A stretch of DNA of 64,000 nucleotides from NCBI RefSeq assembly GCF_012849055.1, contig NZ_CP051677.1, positions 1,407,501 to 1,471,500 on the forward strand, written 5' to 3'. Numbering within the stretch: the first letter of the stretch is position 1; the number at the start of each line of letters is the position of its first letter. Below the pieces are notes generated by a model. The model had not been told where the DNA came from, searched no databases, and saw only the letters and a program-made list of their open reading frames with translations. Positions 9,404 through 17,402 of this stretch are shown here, in pieces. Origin of the DNA: Spirosoma rhododendri (GTDB lineage Bacteria > Bacteroidota > Bacteroidia > Cytophagales > Spirosomataceae). A program made the translations under genes and the position numbers.

Positions 9404-9757
9404 TCAGGCGAACACAGACTGAAAATAAAGAAGTACATGACTTTTGAGCAATTCTTCCTGCGCAAGTAAATCGCCGGGCGGCAAGGGTTTTGCCAGCGTC
9501 CAATGGGGCCAGCCGTCTTTGTCTGGACCATTGAACTCATAATAGCCCGACTCGCTTAGCACCCGACAAACGGCGATGTGCATGAGGTCCTGCTTCTGCT
9601 CTTTCGAGAATCGGATAGGTCCCCTACCCAACTCTTGCACGCCAATCAGAAAAAGGACGGCGTTTAAATCGGCCGGGCGTTTGCCAAGCAGCTGCTGTAG
9701 CTGATCAAGCAAGTTTTCCCAAGCGGATTCTGTATGTGATTTTTCGGAAACTGTCAC
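9404..9757 (-). CDS. Conserved-type hypothetical protein, GTG start
   Basis: This 117-residue soluble protein is rich in helix-forming residues, with SAWENLLDQLQQLLGK at the start and GYYEFNGPDKDGWPHW in the middle. I do not recognise a named domain. No signal peptide or TM segment is seen. The only available start is GTG at 9757. It ends 17 bp before the DUF4175 ATG on the same strand, suggesting a two-gene transcript, and is divergent from comF. The aromatic-rich centre and its length resemble small Bacteroidota housekeeping proteins, but no function is assigned. Confidence 0.7.
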   Translation of the reverse strand: MTVSEKSHTESAWENLLDQLQQLLGKRPADLNAVLFLIGVQELGRGPIRFSKEQKQDLMHIAVCRVLSESGYYEFNGPDKDGWPHWTLAKPLPPGDLLAQEELLKSHVLLYFQSVFA

Positions 9758-9830
9758 GTCAAAAAAGTAAGTACTCTCTAAATTACAATTAATTACGCAT
9801 AAGTAACGATGCGGCTTCTGGTTTCGGTTT

Positions 9831-10526
9831 ATGAAAAGTCTACTAACTGACCTGATTAATTTGCTCTTCCCCCGGCTGTGCCTGGGTTGTGATAAAATGT
9901 TGGCTCAAGCCGATCAGTTGCTGTGTACACGCTGTCGATTATCATTGCCCGAAACCAACGACTATCGAAGCCCCGACCGTAACGATTCGCACAATAAGTT
10001 TGCCGGAAAAGTGCCCGTTCGCTACGTGATGTCGTACGCGCGTTTTAGCAAGGGTAGCGTAATGCAACGCATCATTCACCAGATAAAATACGGCGGCAAC
10101 AAAGACGCAGCAACCGCGCTCGGGCGGTGGTACGGGGCCATTCTGACCGGGCATGATTCGCTGGCGAATGACATTGATATGCTGGTGGGTGTACCCTTAC
10201 ACAAGCAAAGACTGCGACAGCGCGGGTATAATCAGGCCGATCAAATCGCAAGTGGATTAAGCGAAGCCATGCACACCCCTGCGCGAACCGATGTGTTGGT
10301 GAGAACTCGATTCAAATCGTCGCAGACGAAAAAGAACCGGCTGGAGCGGTGGGCAAACGTATCATCTGTGTTTACCGTAGCTGACGCGGAGGCCGTGAAA
10401 GACAAGCACGTTGCGATAGTCGATGATGTACTTACTACGGGGGCCACAATTGAAGCCTGCGCGGTCGAATTACTGCGGGCAGGCTGTCGGGAAGTCAGCG
10501 TGATAACACTGGCTGTAACGCAATAA
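9831..10526 (+). CDS. comF: ComF family phosphoribosyltransferase-like protein
   Basis: This 231-residue ComF/GntX-type protein begins with a treble-clef Cys pair (CLGCDK near residue 17, CTRCR near 32). A type I phosphoribosyltransferase fold follows, with the PRPP-binding loop VAIVDDVLTTGAT near residue 185 and the family segment LRQRGYNQADQIA near 126. In Gram-positives ComFC supports DNA uptake; in Bacteroidota the role is not proven, although the fold implies nucleotide or ssDNA-related binding. It is a single gene, divergent from the DUF4175 pair and followed by a strong terminator shared with gldJ. Confidence 0.9.
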   Translation: MKSLLTDLINLLFPRLCLGCDKMLAQADQLLCTRCRLSLPETNDYRSPDRNDSHNKFAGKVPVRYVMSYARFSKGSVMQRIIHQIKYGGNKDAATALGRWYGAILTGHDSLANDIDMLVGVPLHKQRLRQRGYNQADQIASGLSEAMHTPARTDVLVRTRFKSSQTKKNRLERWANVSSVFTVADAEAVKDKHVAIVDDVLTTGATIEACAVELLRAGCREVSVITLAVTQ

Positions 10527-10559
10527 AAAAGGGGGGCTTCGTTTAGAAGCCCCCCTTTT
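10527..10559. terminator. Bidirectional terminator
   Basis: A 14-bp perfect stem (AAAGGGGGGCTTCT-type arms) has a short loop and flanking A/T tracts, between convergent comF and gldJ. It serves both. Confidence 0.9.
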
Positions 10560-10577
10560 AGTAATGAAAATCAACTG

Positions 10578-11837
10578 TTACTTGTTACGACCTACACCGA
10601 TCATCGCGCAGCGGAAACCGATCATTGCCGTAGCCGAATCCTGATCGAGGAAGCGACGTGTACCCGGCGACAGCCAATACGCTACGTCGTTCCAGGAACC
10701 ACCTTTATAAACCCGTAACTTATCGTTGATGAGCGACTGGTTGTTTTTCGCATCGTAATTCTTGGCTTCATCCATGTAGCCATTCCGACGAATCGGGTTC
10801 AGGTCGCTGACGTCTTGATACGACAGGGGGCGGTATACGTCATACACCCACTCATTCACGTTACCAGCCATGTTGTACAGACCGAAGTCGTTAGCGGGGT
10901 ACGCGTAAATTTCAGCGGTGATGATTGCACCGTCGTTTGAGCGACCGGCGATACCGGCATAGTCACCACGACCGCGTTTGAAGTTGGCCAGCATCTGACC
11001 CTGCTTCTTACCCTTCTTCGGGTTACGCACCGACGAACCATCCCATGGATAAATCCGCTGGTTGATCTGGTTTTCGTCCATGTACTGCGTACCGATAAGT
11101 GCTTTGGCGGCATATTCCCATTCTGCCTCAGTTGGTAGCCGGTAGTCGGGCAGAATCTGACCACTTTCCAGACTTGGCTTAGCTGCTGGTGCCGCTGATG
11201 CTTCGGCCAGTGCCGGATCTTCGGCCTGCTTCGACTTGCGCTTCAGCGAGAAGCCACCACCTTTTTTCTTAGGTGCTCCACCTTTTGCCAGTTCGTTGTT
11301 CACAGCATCCGACCGCCAACGGGCATAATCGCTGGCCTGTACCCACGATACACCAACAACCGGGTAGTACCGGAAAGCCGGGTAGCGAAGGTATTGTGTT
11401 ACGTATGAGTCGTTGAACGACAGCGGGTTAGCCCAAACAGTTGTGTCAGGCAAAGCCGCTTTTACAACCTCTTCAGACGAATCGCGTGTGATGGCGTTCA
11501 GATATTCGAGGTAGTGTACGTTCGCCATCTCGGTTTCGTCCATGTAGAACGACTGAATCGACACGGTACGCTCGCGGTTGTCGCGGCTGTTCATGACGTC
11601 TTCTTCCAGCGCGCCCATCGTAAAACGACCGCCTTCAACAAAAACAAGGTTGGGCCCTGCTTTCTGACCTGCAAACTTCTTTACCTGAAAACCGTCTTTT
11701 TCATTGTAGGCAATGCCAGTCGCCGTACTCTTCTTACCCGGCTGTACGCTCGTCGGGTGCTTCGGCTTACAGGCTGACAGAGCCGCCGTTGCCAGCAGCA
11801 CATAAGCGGCTTGTTGCAGGTGATACTTTTGAATCAT
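10578..11837 (-). CDS. gldJ: Gliding-motility lipoprotein GldJ-like (SUMF1/FGE fold)
   Basis: This 419-residue lipoprotein has the signal and lipobox LSAC at residues 19-22. It has a formylglycine-generating-enzyme-like (SUMF1) domain: GPNLVFVEGGRFTMGA near residue 60, FYMDETEMANVHYLEYLN, LPTEAEWEYAAKA, YNMAGNVNEWVYDVYR and a C-terminal RVYKGGSWNDVAYWLSPGTRR. GldJ and its paralogue GldK belong to this fold; GldJ stabilises other Gld proteins needed for type IX secretion and gliding. The VFVEGGRFTMG / YMDETEMANVHYLEYL pattern points to GldJ rather than GldK. It is shorter than the ~560 residues of the Flavobacterium protein. It stands alone between two terminator/promoter regions. It would work with the T9SS cargo gene near 58 kb. 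Confidence 0.75.
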   Translation of the reverse strand: MIQKYHLQQAAYVLLATAALSACKPKHPTSVQPGKKSTATGIAYNEKDGFQVKKFAGQKAGPNLVFVEGGRFTMGALEEDVMNSRDNRERTVSIQSFYMDETEMANVHYLEYLNAITRDSSEEVVKAALPDTTVWANPLSFNDSYVTQYLRYPAFRYYPVVGVSWVQASDYARWRSDAVNNELAKGGAPKKKGGGFSLKRKSKQAEDPALAEASAAPAAKPSLESGQILPDYRLPTEAEWEYAAKALIGTQYMDENQINQRIYPWDGSSVRNPKKGKKQGQMLANFKRGRGDYAGIAGRSNDGAIITAEIYAYPANDFGLYNMAGNVNEWVYDVYRPLSYQDVSDLNPIRRNGYMDEAKNYDAKNNQSLINDKLRVYKGGSWNDVAYWLSPGTRRFLDQDSATAMIGFRCAMIGVGRNK

Positions 11838-11878
11838 TGCTGTATTTTGTGTAAGATACGCTGGTGCTAAAGTAAGGA

Positions 11879-14800
11879 TTAACTCGTCATTTCGGCCAGA
11901 ACGGCGTTTAACTGCTCGACCGACTCAATGCCTGAATGCGTAAAAATCGGCCTTCCTTTCGACTCTTTTAATGAGCACTTCGCGGGATTTCGCTTGATGT
12001 ACTCAATTACTTTGCCAAACTGGTCGGACGTGAAGAACGCGTCATTCCCGTTAGAAACGAAGTAGCCTTTCAGAATAGTATTCTTAAGCGTCAGTTTTTC
12101 AAGGTATAAGCGCTCGGCTTTCCACCGCACGTTTACCATGTCGATCAGGTTAATGACCTCTTCCGGAATTGGGCCGAAACGGTCCAGAATTTCCTGCCGG
12201 AACGCTTCCAGTTCGGTCGTATTTTCGATGCTGTCGAGACGGGTGTACAGAGCCAATCGCTCCGAAATGTTCTGTACGTAGCGTTCGGGAATGACGACCT
12301 GCAAATCGGTTTCGATAACTGTATCGGGCAGCCGCAGATTCAACTCGCCGGGTTTTGTCTCGAACAGATCTTTGAACTCGTTTTCGCGCAGTTCCTGCAC
12401 GGCTTCGTCGAGCACTTTGTGGTACATCTCGAAACCCAGGTCATTAACGAATCCGCTTTGTTCGGCCCCCAACAGGTTACCCGCCCCCCGGATGTCGAGG
12501 TCGCGCATGGCAATTTTAAACCCTTCGCCAAGGTCGGAAAAGTCTTCCAGCGTTTGCAGGCGCTTGCGGGCGTCGGCCGTCAGTACCGACGGTGGGGGGG
12601 TCAACAGGTAGCAGAACGCTTTCCGGTTCGATCGTCCCACCCTACCCCGCATCTGGTGCAAATCCGACAGACCGAAGTAGTGCGCATTGTTAATCAGAAT
12701 CGTGTTGGCGTTCGGGATATCCAGTCCTGATTCGATGATGTTCGTCGAGATCAGCACGTCGTAGTCGCCTTCAATAAAACGGGTCATCATCCGTTCCAGC
12801 TTCTCCCCTTCCATTTGCCCGTGGGCCACGCCAATCCGCGCTTCAGGTACTAGCCGCATAATCATATTACCAATCGACTCAATATCATTGATCCGATTAT
12901 GCACGAAGAATGCCTGACCACCCCGACGAACCTCCGTGCTAATCGCGTCGCGAATGACAGTCTCGTTAAACGCATGAACCTCCGTCGTGACGGGTTGCCG
13001 GTTGGGTGGCGGAGTAGCGATAACCGACAGGTCGCGGGCACCCATCAGCGAGAAATGTAGCGTCCGGGGAATGGGCGTAGCCGTCAGCGTCAGCACGTCG
13101 ACTTCGACACGCAGTTCCTTAAGCCGGTCTTTCGTCTTCACCCCGAACTTCTGCTCCTCATCGATAATCAGCAGGCCGAGGTCTTTAAATTTGATGTCTT
13201 TGTTAACAATCCGGTGCGTACCAATCAGAATATTAATCTCGCCGGATGCGACACCTTTCAGAATCTCTTTGATCTGCGCGGCTGTACGGAAACGGTTGAT
13301 GTACGCGATTTTGACCGGGAAATCGGCCATGCGCTCCGAGAACGTCTTAAAATGCTGCATCGCCAGAATCGTCGTCGGGACAAGCACAGCGACCTGCTTG
13401 TTGTCGCTGACGGCTTTGAACGCGGCCCGGATCGCAATTTCTGTCTTGCCAAAACCAACGTCACCACACACGAGCCGGTCCATGGGGTTTGGCCGCTCCA
13501 TGTCGTCTTTAACGTCCTTGGTGGCCTTCGCCTGATCGGGTGTGTCTTCGTAGAGGAACGACGATTCAAGCTCGGTTTGCAGGAATGTATCGCGGCTGTA
13601 GGCGTAGCCTGGCGCATTCCGGCGTTTGGCGTAGAGGGCAATCAGTTCGCGGGCAATGTCTTTGACCTGCTTACGAATGCGTGATTTCTTCTGTTCCCAT
13701 TCCTGCGAACCCAGCTTACTCATCGGCGGGGGGCTCCCCTCCCGGCCGGTGTACTTCGCAATCTTATGCAGGCTGTGGATGCTGACCAGCAGAATGTCGT
13801 TGTCGCGGTAAATTAGCCGAATCGCTTCCTGCTGATTCCCCGCGTTGTCGACCTTTTCCAGCCCCGCAAACCGGCCAATGCCGTGATCGATGTGGGTTAC
13901 GTAGTCGCCCGGTTGCAGCGTTTTAAGCTCCCGCAACGTCAGGGCTTTCGACTTGGTAAACTTATCCTGAACTTTGAATCGGTAGTACCGGTCGAAAAGC
14001 TGATGGTCAGTGAAGCAGACAATCTTCAGCGAATCGTCGATATACCCCTCGCGCAGACCGATGTTGAGCGGCTGAAACGTCAGGTGGGGGTCGAGTTCTT
14101 CGAAAATGCTACGAAGCCTGTCTAGCTGCTTGAACGACTCGGCCGCGATGACGTTGGTGTAGCCCTTCGCCTGATTGTCACCCAGGGTATCGACCAGCCG
14201 TTTGAAATCCTTGTTAAACGACGGCTGCGGCTTCGATTGATACTGCTGCCGGGTGTCGGTTTTGAAGTAGAATTTCCGCCCAAACTCGACCGTGCGAAAC
14301 TCCTTGACCTGATTCAGGAACGTGCGTCGGGTTTCGAACAGATCGCCGGGGTCGGATATAACCTGAATCCCCCCGCTACTGGCCAAAATCGTCTCGAAGC
14401 TTTGCTCGGCCTTTTCGTAGCATTTCTCAATGATCTCCAGCGTAAACTCAACGTCCTTCGCCCAGATCGTGGTCGAATCAGGCAGGAAGCTGAAAAACGG
14501 GTCCCGCGTTTCCTCAATCAGCTTTGTCTGGATGTTCGGAATAACGTTGATGAAGTCAACCGGGTCGGTAGATAGCTGCGTTTCCGGGTTGAATTTGCGG
14601 ATGCTTTCCACCTCATCGCCAAACAAGTCGATACGGAACGGGTATTCGCTGGCGAACGAAAAAACGTCGATAATACCCCCGCGTACCGAGAACTGACCCG
14701 CTTCATAGACGAAATCCGTCTTCTCGAACTCGTAGGTCAGCAGCAGATCGGCGACGAAGTTCGTATCGATCTTCTCCCCTACCCGGATGGTCAGCGTGTT

Positions 14801-15238
14801 AGCCTGCAACGACCGTTTGTTGATTACCTTCTCCGATAGGGCTTCGGGATATGTAACCATCAGCAGCCCATCTTTCGGGGCCGGGTTTAGCTTGTTAAGC
14901 ACTTCCGCCCGCATCAGTACGTTGGCGTTCTCGACCTCCTCGTACAGATACGGCTTTTTGTACGACATGGGGAACAGCAACACCTCGCGTTCGAGCAGGT
15001 GCTGCAAGTCGTTGAAGAAGTAAGCCGCTTCATCGCGGTCGGTCATCACGAACAGGTGATTGCCCCCGACCGACTTAACAATAGCCGACGCAAACACCGC
15101 ATCCAGACTACCCGCTAAGCCTTTAATTTGCAACCGCTGCGGATCCCCGGTAGGCTTGCGCCCAAACGGCTCCGACAGGATTTGTATAAAACTATCGTTG
15201 GCGTACAGGCCAACTAATTCGGCTGGTTTCAAGCGCAA
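11879..15238 (-). CDS. mfd: Transcription-repair coupling factor
   Basis: Mfd is the ATP-dependent translocase that removes stalled RNA polymerase and recruits UvrA. At 1119 residues it shows the N-terminal UvrB-like region (GGIIDVFSF near 185), the RNA-polymerase-interacting domain (LQPGDYVTHIDHGIGRFAGLE near 445), helicase motifs (GDVGFGKTEIAIRAAF near 590, DEEQ near 690, TATPIPRTLHFSL near 722, MRGRVGRSNRKAFCYLL near 860) and the C-terminal UvrA-binding domain. The start is a TTG at 15238 directly preceded in frame by a TGA; there is no in-frame ATG nearby. This may be a genuine TTG start or a sign of a one-base error just upstream. Confidence 0.97.
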   Translation of the reverse strand: MRLKPAELVGLYANDSFIQILSEPFGRKPTGDPQRLQIKGLAGSLDAVFASAIVKSVGGNHLFVMTDRDEAAYFFNDLQHLLEREVLLFPMSYKKPYLYEEVENANVLMRAEVLNKLNPAPKDGLLMVTYPEALSEKVINKRSLQANTLTIRVGEKIDTNFVADLLLTYEFEKTDFVYEAGQFSVRGGIIDVFSFASEYPFRIDLFGDEVESIRKFNPETQLSTDPVDFINVIPNIQTKLIEETRDPFFSFLPDSTTIWAKDVEFTLEIIEKCYEKAEQSFETILASSGGIQVISDPGDLFETRRTFLNQVKEFRTVEFGRKFYFKTDTRQQYQSKPQPSFNKDFKRLVDTLGDNQAKGYTNVIAAESFKQLDRLRSIFEELDPHLTFQPLNIGLREGYIDDSLKIVCFTDHQLFDRYYRFKVQDKFTKSKALTLRELKTLQPGDYVTHIDHGIGRFAGLEKVDNAGNQQEAIRLIYRDNDILLVSIHSLHKIAKYTGREGSPPPMSKLGSQEWEQKKSRIRKQVKDIARELIALYAKRRNAPGYAYSRDTFLQTELESSFLYEDTPDQAKATKDVKDDMERPNPMDRLVCGDVGFGKTEIAIRAAFKAVSDNKQVAVLVPTTILAMQHFKTFSERMADFPVKIAYINRFRTAAQIKEILKGVASGEINILIGTHRIVNKDIKFKDLGLLIIDEEQKFGVKTKDRLKELRVEVDVLTLTATPIPRTLHFSLMGARDLSVIATPPPNRQPVTTEVHAFNETVIRDAISTEVRRGGQAFFVHNRINDIESIGNMIMRLVPEARIGVAHGQMEGEKLERMMTRFIEGDYDVLISTNIIESGLDIPNANTILINNAHYFGLSDLHQMRGRVGRSNRKAFCYLLTPPPSVLTADARKRLQTLEDFSDLGEGFKIAMRDLDIRGAGNLLGAEQSGFVNDLGFEMYHKVLDEAVQELRENEFKDLFETKPGELNLRLPDTVIETDLQVVIPERYVQNISERLALYTRLDSIENTTELEAFRQEILDRFGPIPEEVINLIDMVNVRWKAERLYLEKLTLKNTILKGYFVSNGNDAFFTSDQFGKVIEYIKRNPAKCSLKESKGRPIFTHSGIESVEQLNAVLAEMTS

Positions 15239-15337
15239 TCAGATTGTAAGTACAAACTGGAAAAGCCGCTGGACGCATAGTCCGGCGGCATAATTTTCTA
15301 ACAGCGTATAAACAGAATTTGTTGCAGCCAGACAGGG

Positions 15338-15784
15338 CTATAAACTGGCCATCAGCTGAAAATCGATCTGCTCCTTTTCCAACGTTGTCTGGATGCGCGG
15401 GCTGTTCTCGAAAACGACGACAATCTCCTTTTTGTCCAGCATTTCGTCGTCGTCGAGCCACTTCCAGTCTTCGGCTGTCGCGTCCAGAATATTGAACACG
15501 CTGGCTACTTTGGCCGGGTCGCGCTCTTTGCTAATCAGATCGGTGGTGTTGGTGAAGTACAGTACGATACGCTCGTCTTCCAGCCATTGCAGGTCGTTTA
15601 GCGCGTCGTTGAGGGCGTCAAGGTTGTAGCCAAACGAATCGGGAAATTCGAGCACGTCGGCCATTTCTTCGTAGAAAGCCCGGAGTGTGTTCGCTTTCTT
15701 ACCGTCGATGTGCGCGATAAACCAGTCGGCGAAGTGGGCTTCGAGTTCGCGTTCCGACTGGCAGGTGAATATGTTCGGTGTCAT
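15338..15784 (-). CDS. Barstar-family ribonuclease inhibitor
   Basis: This 148-residue protein carries a barstar-like domain: IDGKKANTLRAFYEEMADVLEFPDSFGYNLDALNDALNDLQWL (described in pieces; the core is about residues 28-70) with the family pattern FP..FGYNLDALNDAL. The start at 15784 (MTPNIFTC) overlaps the stop of the barnase-like gene as ATGA, so the two are translationally coupled. The frame extends upstream but only inside the RNase gene. There is no signal peptide, so it would protect the cytoplasm against the toxic RNase before export. The C-terminal ~50 residues are longer than in classical barstar (about 90 residues). Confidence 0.88.
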   Translation of the reverse strand: MTPNIFTCQSERELEAHFADWFIAHIDGKKANTLRAFYEEMADVLEFPDSFGYNLDALNDALNDLQWLEDERIVLYFTNTTDLISKERDPAKVASVFNILDATAEDWKWLDDDEMLDKKEIVVVFENSPRIQTTLEKEQIDFQLMASL

Positions 15785-16263
15785 TTGATTTCGGTGAAAG
15801 AGCGGTAATGGTCGCGGGTGTAATAAGCGTGGTCGTCGGAGCTGGTGATAAGCCGTTCGGCTCCCCGGTTTTGCCCCTGAACTTTCGGCTTTACGTCCCA
15901 TTCCTGATACCGTAGCCGCAGCCCGGCACTGTTCTGAATGGGTAATAACTTTTCAAAATTGCCAAACGTTCGACCACCCACGTAACCTTGTGGTGCCCGT
16001 CTGTTCTGGCGCACGTAAGTCAGCACCGTCTGTACATAGTCGGGAACTGCGGCCGTGTTATTCGTCGGCGGGTTGGTTTGATTGTCGGCTGTGCGCTCCG
16101 AATGGCGGTGGTGTCGGTGTTCACGCTGTGTCGGTTGCTGCTGAACGTTAGTAGCTGTCTGCTGCGTTTGTTGCTGTTCGTTTCCGCGGCAGGCAACGGT
16201 GGAAAAGAGCAGACACAGGAATAGAGTGAATCGGTAGAATGTGGGAATCAAGTACGGTTTCAT
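15781..16263 (-). CDS. Secreted guanyl-specific ribonuclease, barnase/RNase Sa type (lipoprotein)
   Basis: This 160-residue protein has a signal peptide with a lipobox (STVAC at about residues 21-25). A Gln/His-rich low-complexity linker (residues ~27-70) leads to a C-terminal microbial RNase N1/T1 domain. The catalytic pattern is complete: YQEWDV supplies the general-base Glu, NRGAERL the Arg, and RDHYRSF the His, as in barnase and RNase Sa; GYVGGRTFGNFEKLLP is the family substrate-loop segment. Exported RNases of this family degrade RNA outside the cell or in competitors. The next gene is its barstar inhibitor. The lipid anchor suggests a cell-surface enzyme. Confidence 0.9.
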   Translation of the reverse strand: MKPYLIPTFYRFTLFLCLLFSTVACRGNEQQQTQQTATNVQQQPTQREHRHHRHSERTADNQTNPPTNNTAAVPDYVQTVLTYVRQNRRAPQGYVGGRTFGNFEKLLPIQNSAGLRLRYQEWDVKPKVQGQNRGAERLITSSDDHAYYTRDHYRSFTEIK

Positions 16264-16295
16264 AGTGCAAACTTACTGGTGGGAACGTCTCGAAT

Positions 16296-16374
16296 AGCAT
16301 CCTGCTGTCGAACCGCATCAGCGGTTAATTATGTACTGGTCACTCTGTACTTTACTGCACGACAGCAGGATGCT
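16296..16374. repeat. Perfect 15-bp inverted repeat, spaced 49 bp
   Basis: AGCATCCTGCTGTCG (16296-16310) recurs as its exact complement at 16360-16374, with partial further similarity outside (GTCTC...GAGAC-like). It lies in the 166-bp gap upstream of the RNase gene. It has no T-run, so it looks more like a REP or miniature mobile element remnant than a terminator. Confidence 0.6.
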
Positions 16375-16400
16375 GTCTGAGACAATTTCTACGCACAAAA

Positions 16401-16425
16401 AAAGCCCGCCAGCAATGGCGGGCTT
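16401..16425 (-). terminator. Terminator of the muconolactone-isomerase-like gene
   Basis: The stem AAAGCCCGCC / GGCGGGCTTT has a 5-base loop and is followed on the minus strand by T7 (A run at 16397-16403). It ends the minus-strand cluster 16430-18347. Confidence 0.85.
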
Positions 16426-16429
16426 TCGG

Positions 16430-16726
16430 TTAGTTGAGCGAGAACAGTGGGATTCTGGCCGCAACCATGTTATGAAACATCAGTTCCGTTACGAACGGCG
16501 TCATGTATTTAATCAGCGGAAACTCCGAGATCGACTCCATCACCTCCAGTTCAGAATCGGCTTTGAAAATGCACCATAGCTTTTGCCGATCTACCGATAA
16601 TGAGTAGGAAAGCAATTGCCCCCGTTCCATCAATTCATCGACTTTCACCCGCTGGGCGGGAATCTGACTGGCAAATTCATCGTCCATTATGGTGGGAAGG
16701 TCAAACTCGACCATGTACTGGCTCAT
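16430..16726 (-). CDS. Muconolactone delta-isomerase-like / ferredoxin-fold small protein
   Basis: This 98-residue protein has the pattern of the muconolactone isomerase-like (MIase/YciI-like) alpha+beta barrel: an N-terminal MSQYMVEFDLP strand, a RVKVDELMERGQLLSYSLSVDRQKLWCIFKADS centre (split here into its LLSYSLS and LWCIFKA strands) and an LMFHN C-terminus. In this fold small ring lactones or similar compounds are isomerised, but many members have no known reaction. It is 36 bp downstream of the esterase and on the same strand as the dioxygenase, so a shared role in aromatic or quinone breakdown is plausible. Function is inferred mainly from fold and context. Confidence 0.65.
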   Translation of the reverse strand: MSQYMVEFDLPTIMDDEFASQIPAQRVKVDELMERGQLLSYSLSVDRQKLWCIFKADSELEVMESISEFPLIKYMTPFVTELMFHNMVAARIPLFSLN

Positions 16727-16762
16727 GTGATTCGTTGTTTTGTGTCGAGCCGGTCGAATGGG

Positions 16763-17401
16763 TTACTGCACCTGACTACCGGCTATCAGCAAATTAACGA
16801 TCTTTAGCTCATCTTCGTTGATGGTATGTGGGAAATTTGGGTACAACCGGGTCGTAACAGCCGCGTTCATACCGCCCAAAACCCGCTCCGTTTCCAGCAC
16901 CCGCTCTTTCGGCACGTGGCTGTCGCGGTCGCTGCAACCGAGGAATACCGGCGTCCCATCAAAGTCCCCGCCGTAGGTGCGATCCGTGCCGTCCGGCCCG
17001 ACCAAGCCACCGCTGAGGCTGAACACCCCGCCGTAACGCATCGCATTGCGGGCAACGTATTCCGACAGCAGGCAGGCCCCCTGCGAAAAGCCAAGCCAGT
17101 ACAGCTGCGACGGGTTGACGTTGTGATCAGATTGCAGACGTGCCCGCAGACCTGAAAGCACCGCCAATGCCGACGATAGATACGGCTCGTTTTCGTCCAT
17201 CGGCCGCAAAAACGAGTAGGGGTACCAGGTTCCTCCGCTTGCGCTGGGCGCGACAAACGCAAAGTCGTCGTCTTCGATGTACTGCGACAACGACAGAATA
17301 TCGCGGGCCGAGCTGCCCCGACCATGCACCATAATCATGACTTTGCCAGCCTGCTCCAGCGGTTTGCCTGCCGTTATGAAAGCATTCGGATCGTGAATCA
17401 T
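16763..17401 (-). CDS. Phospholipase/carboxylesterase-type alpha/beta hydrolase (MhqD-like)
   Basis: This 212-residue cytoplasmic hydrolase carries the full triad: nucleophile Ser in LGFSQGACL (near residue 104), Asp in CSDRDSHVP (near 165) and His in NFPHTIN (near 195). The oxyanion segment MVHGRGSSA lies near residue 24. It belongs to the esterase/lysophospholipase group that includes Bacillus MhqD. It is separated by one base from the ring-cleavage dioxygenase, the same pairing as mhqE-mhqD, the quinone-responsive genes of Bacillus. The substrate is unproven. Confidence 0.85.
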   Translation of the reverse strand: MIHDPNAFITAGKPLEQAGKVMIMVHGRGSSARDILSLSQYIEDDDFAFVAPSASGGTWYPYSFLRPMDENEPYLSSALAVLSGLRARLQSDHNVNPSQLYWLGFSQGACLLSEYVARNAMRYGGVFSLSGGLVGPDGTDRTYGGDFDGTPVFLGCSDRDSHVPKERVLETERVLGGMNAAVTTRLYPNFPHTINEDELKIVNLLIAGSQVQ

Positions 17402-17402
17402 A

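Noticed and set aside
12987..13535. Plus-strand ORFs inside mfd
   Set aside because: They lie opposite conserved helicase motifs and have Ser/Arg/Thr-biased shadow composition.
16296..16374. Inverted repeat as a transcription terminator
   Set aside because: The arms are 49 bp apart and no T-run follows, unlike the true terminators in this window.
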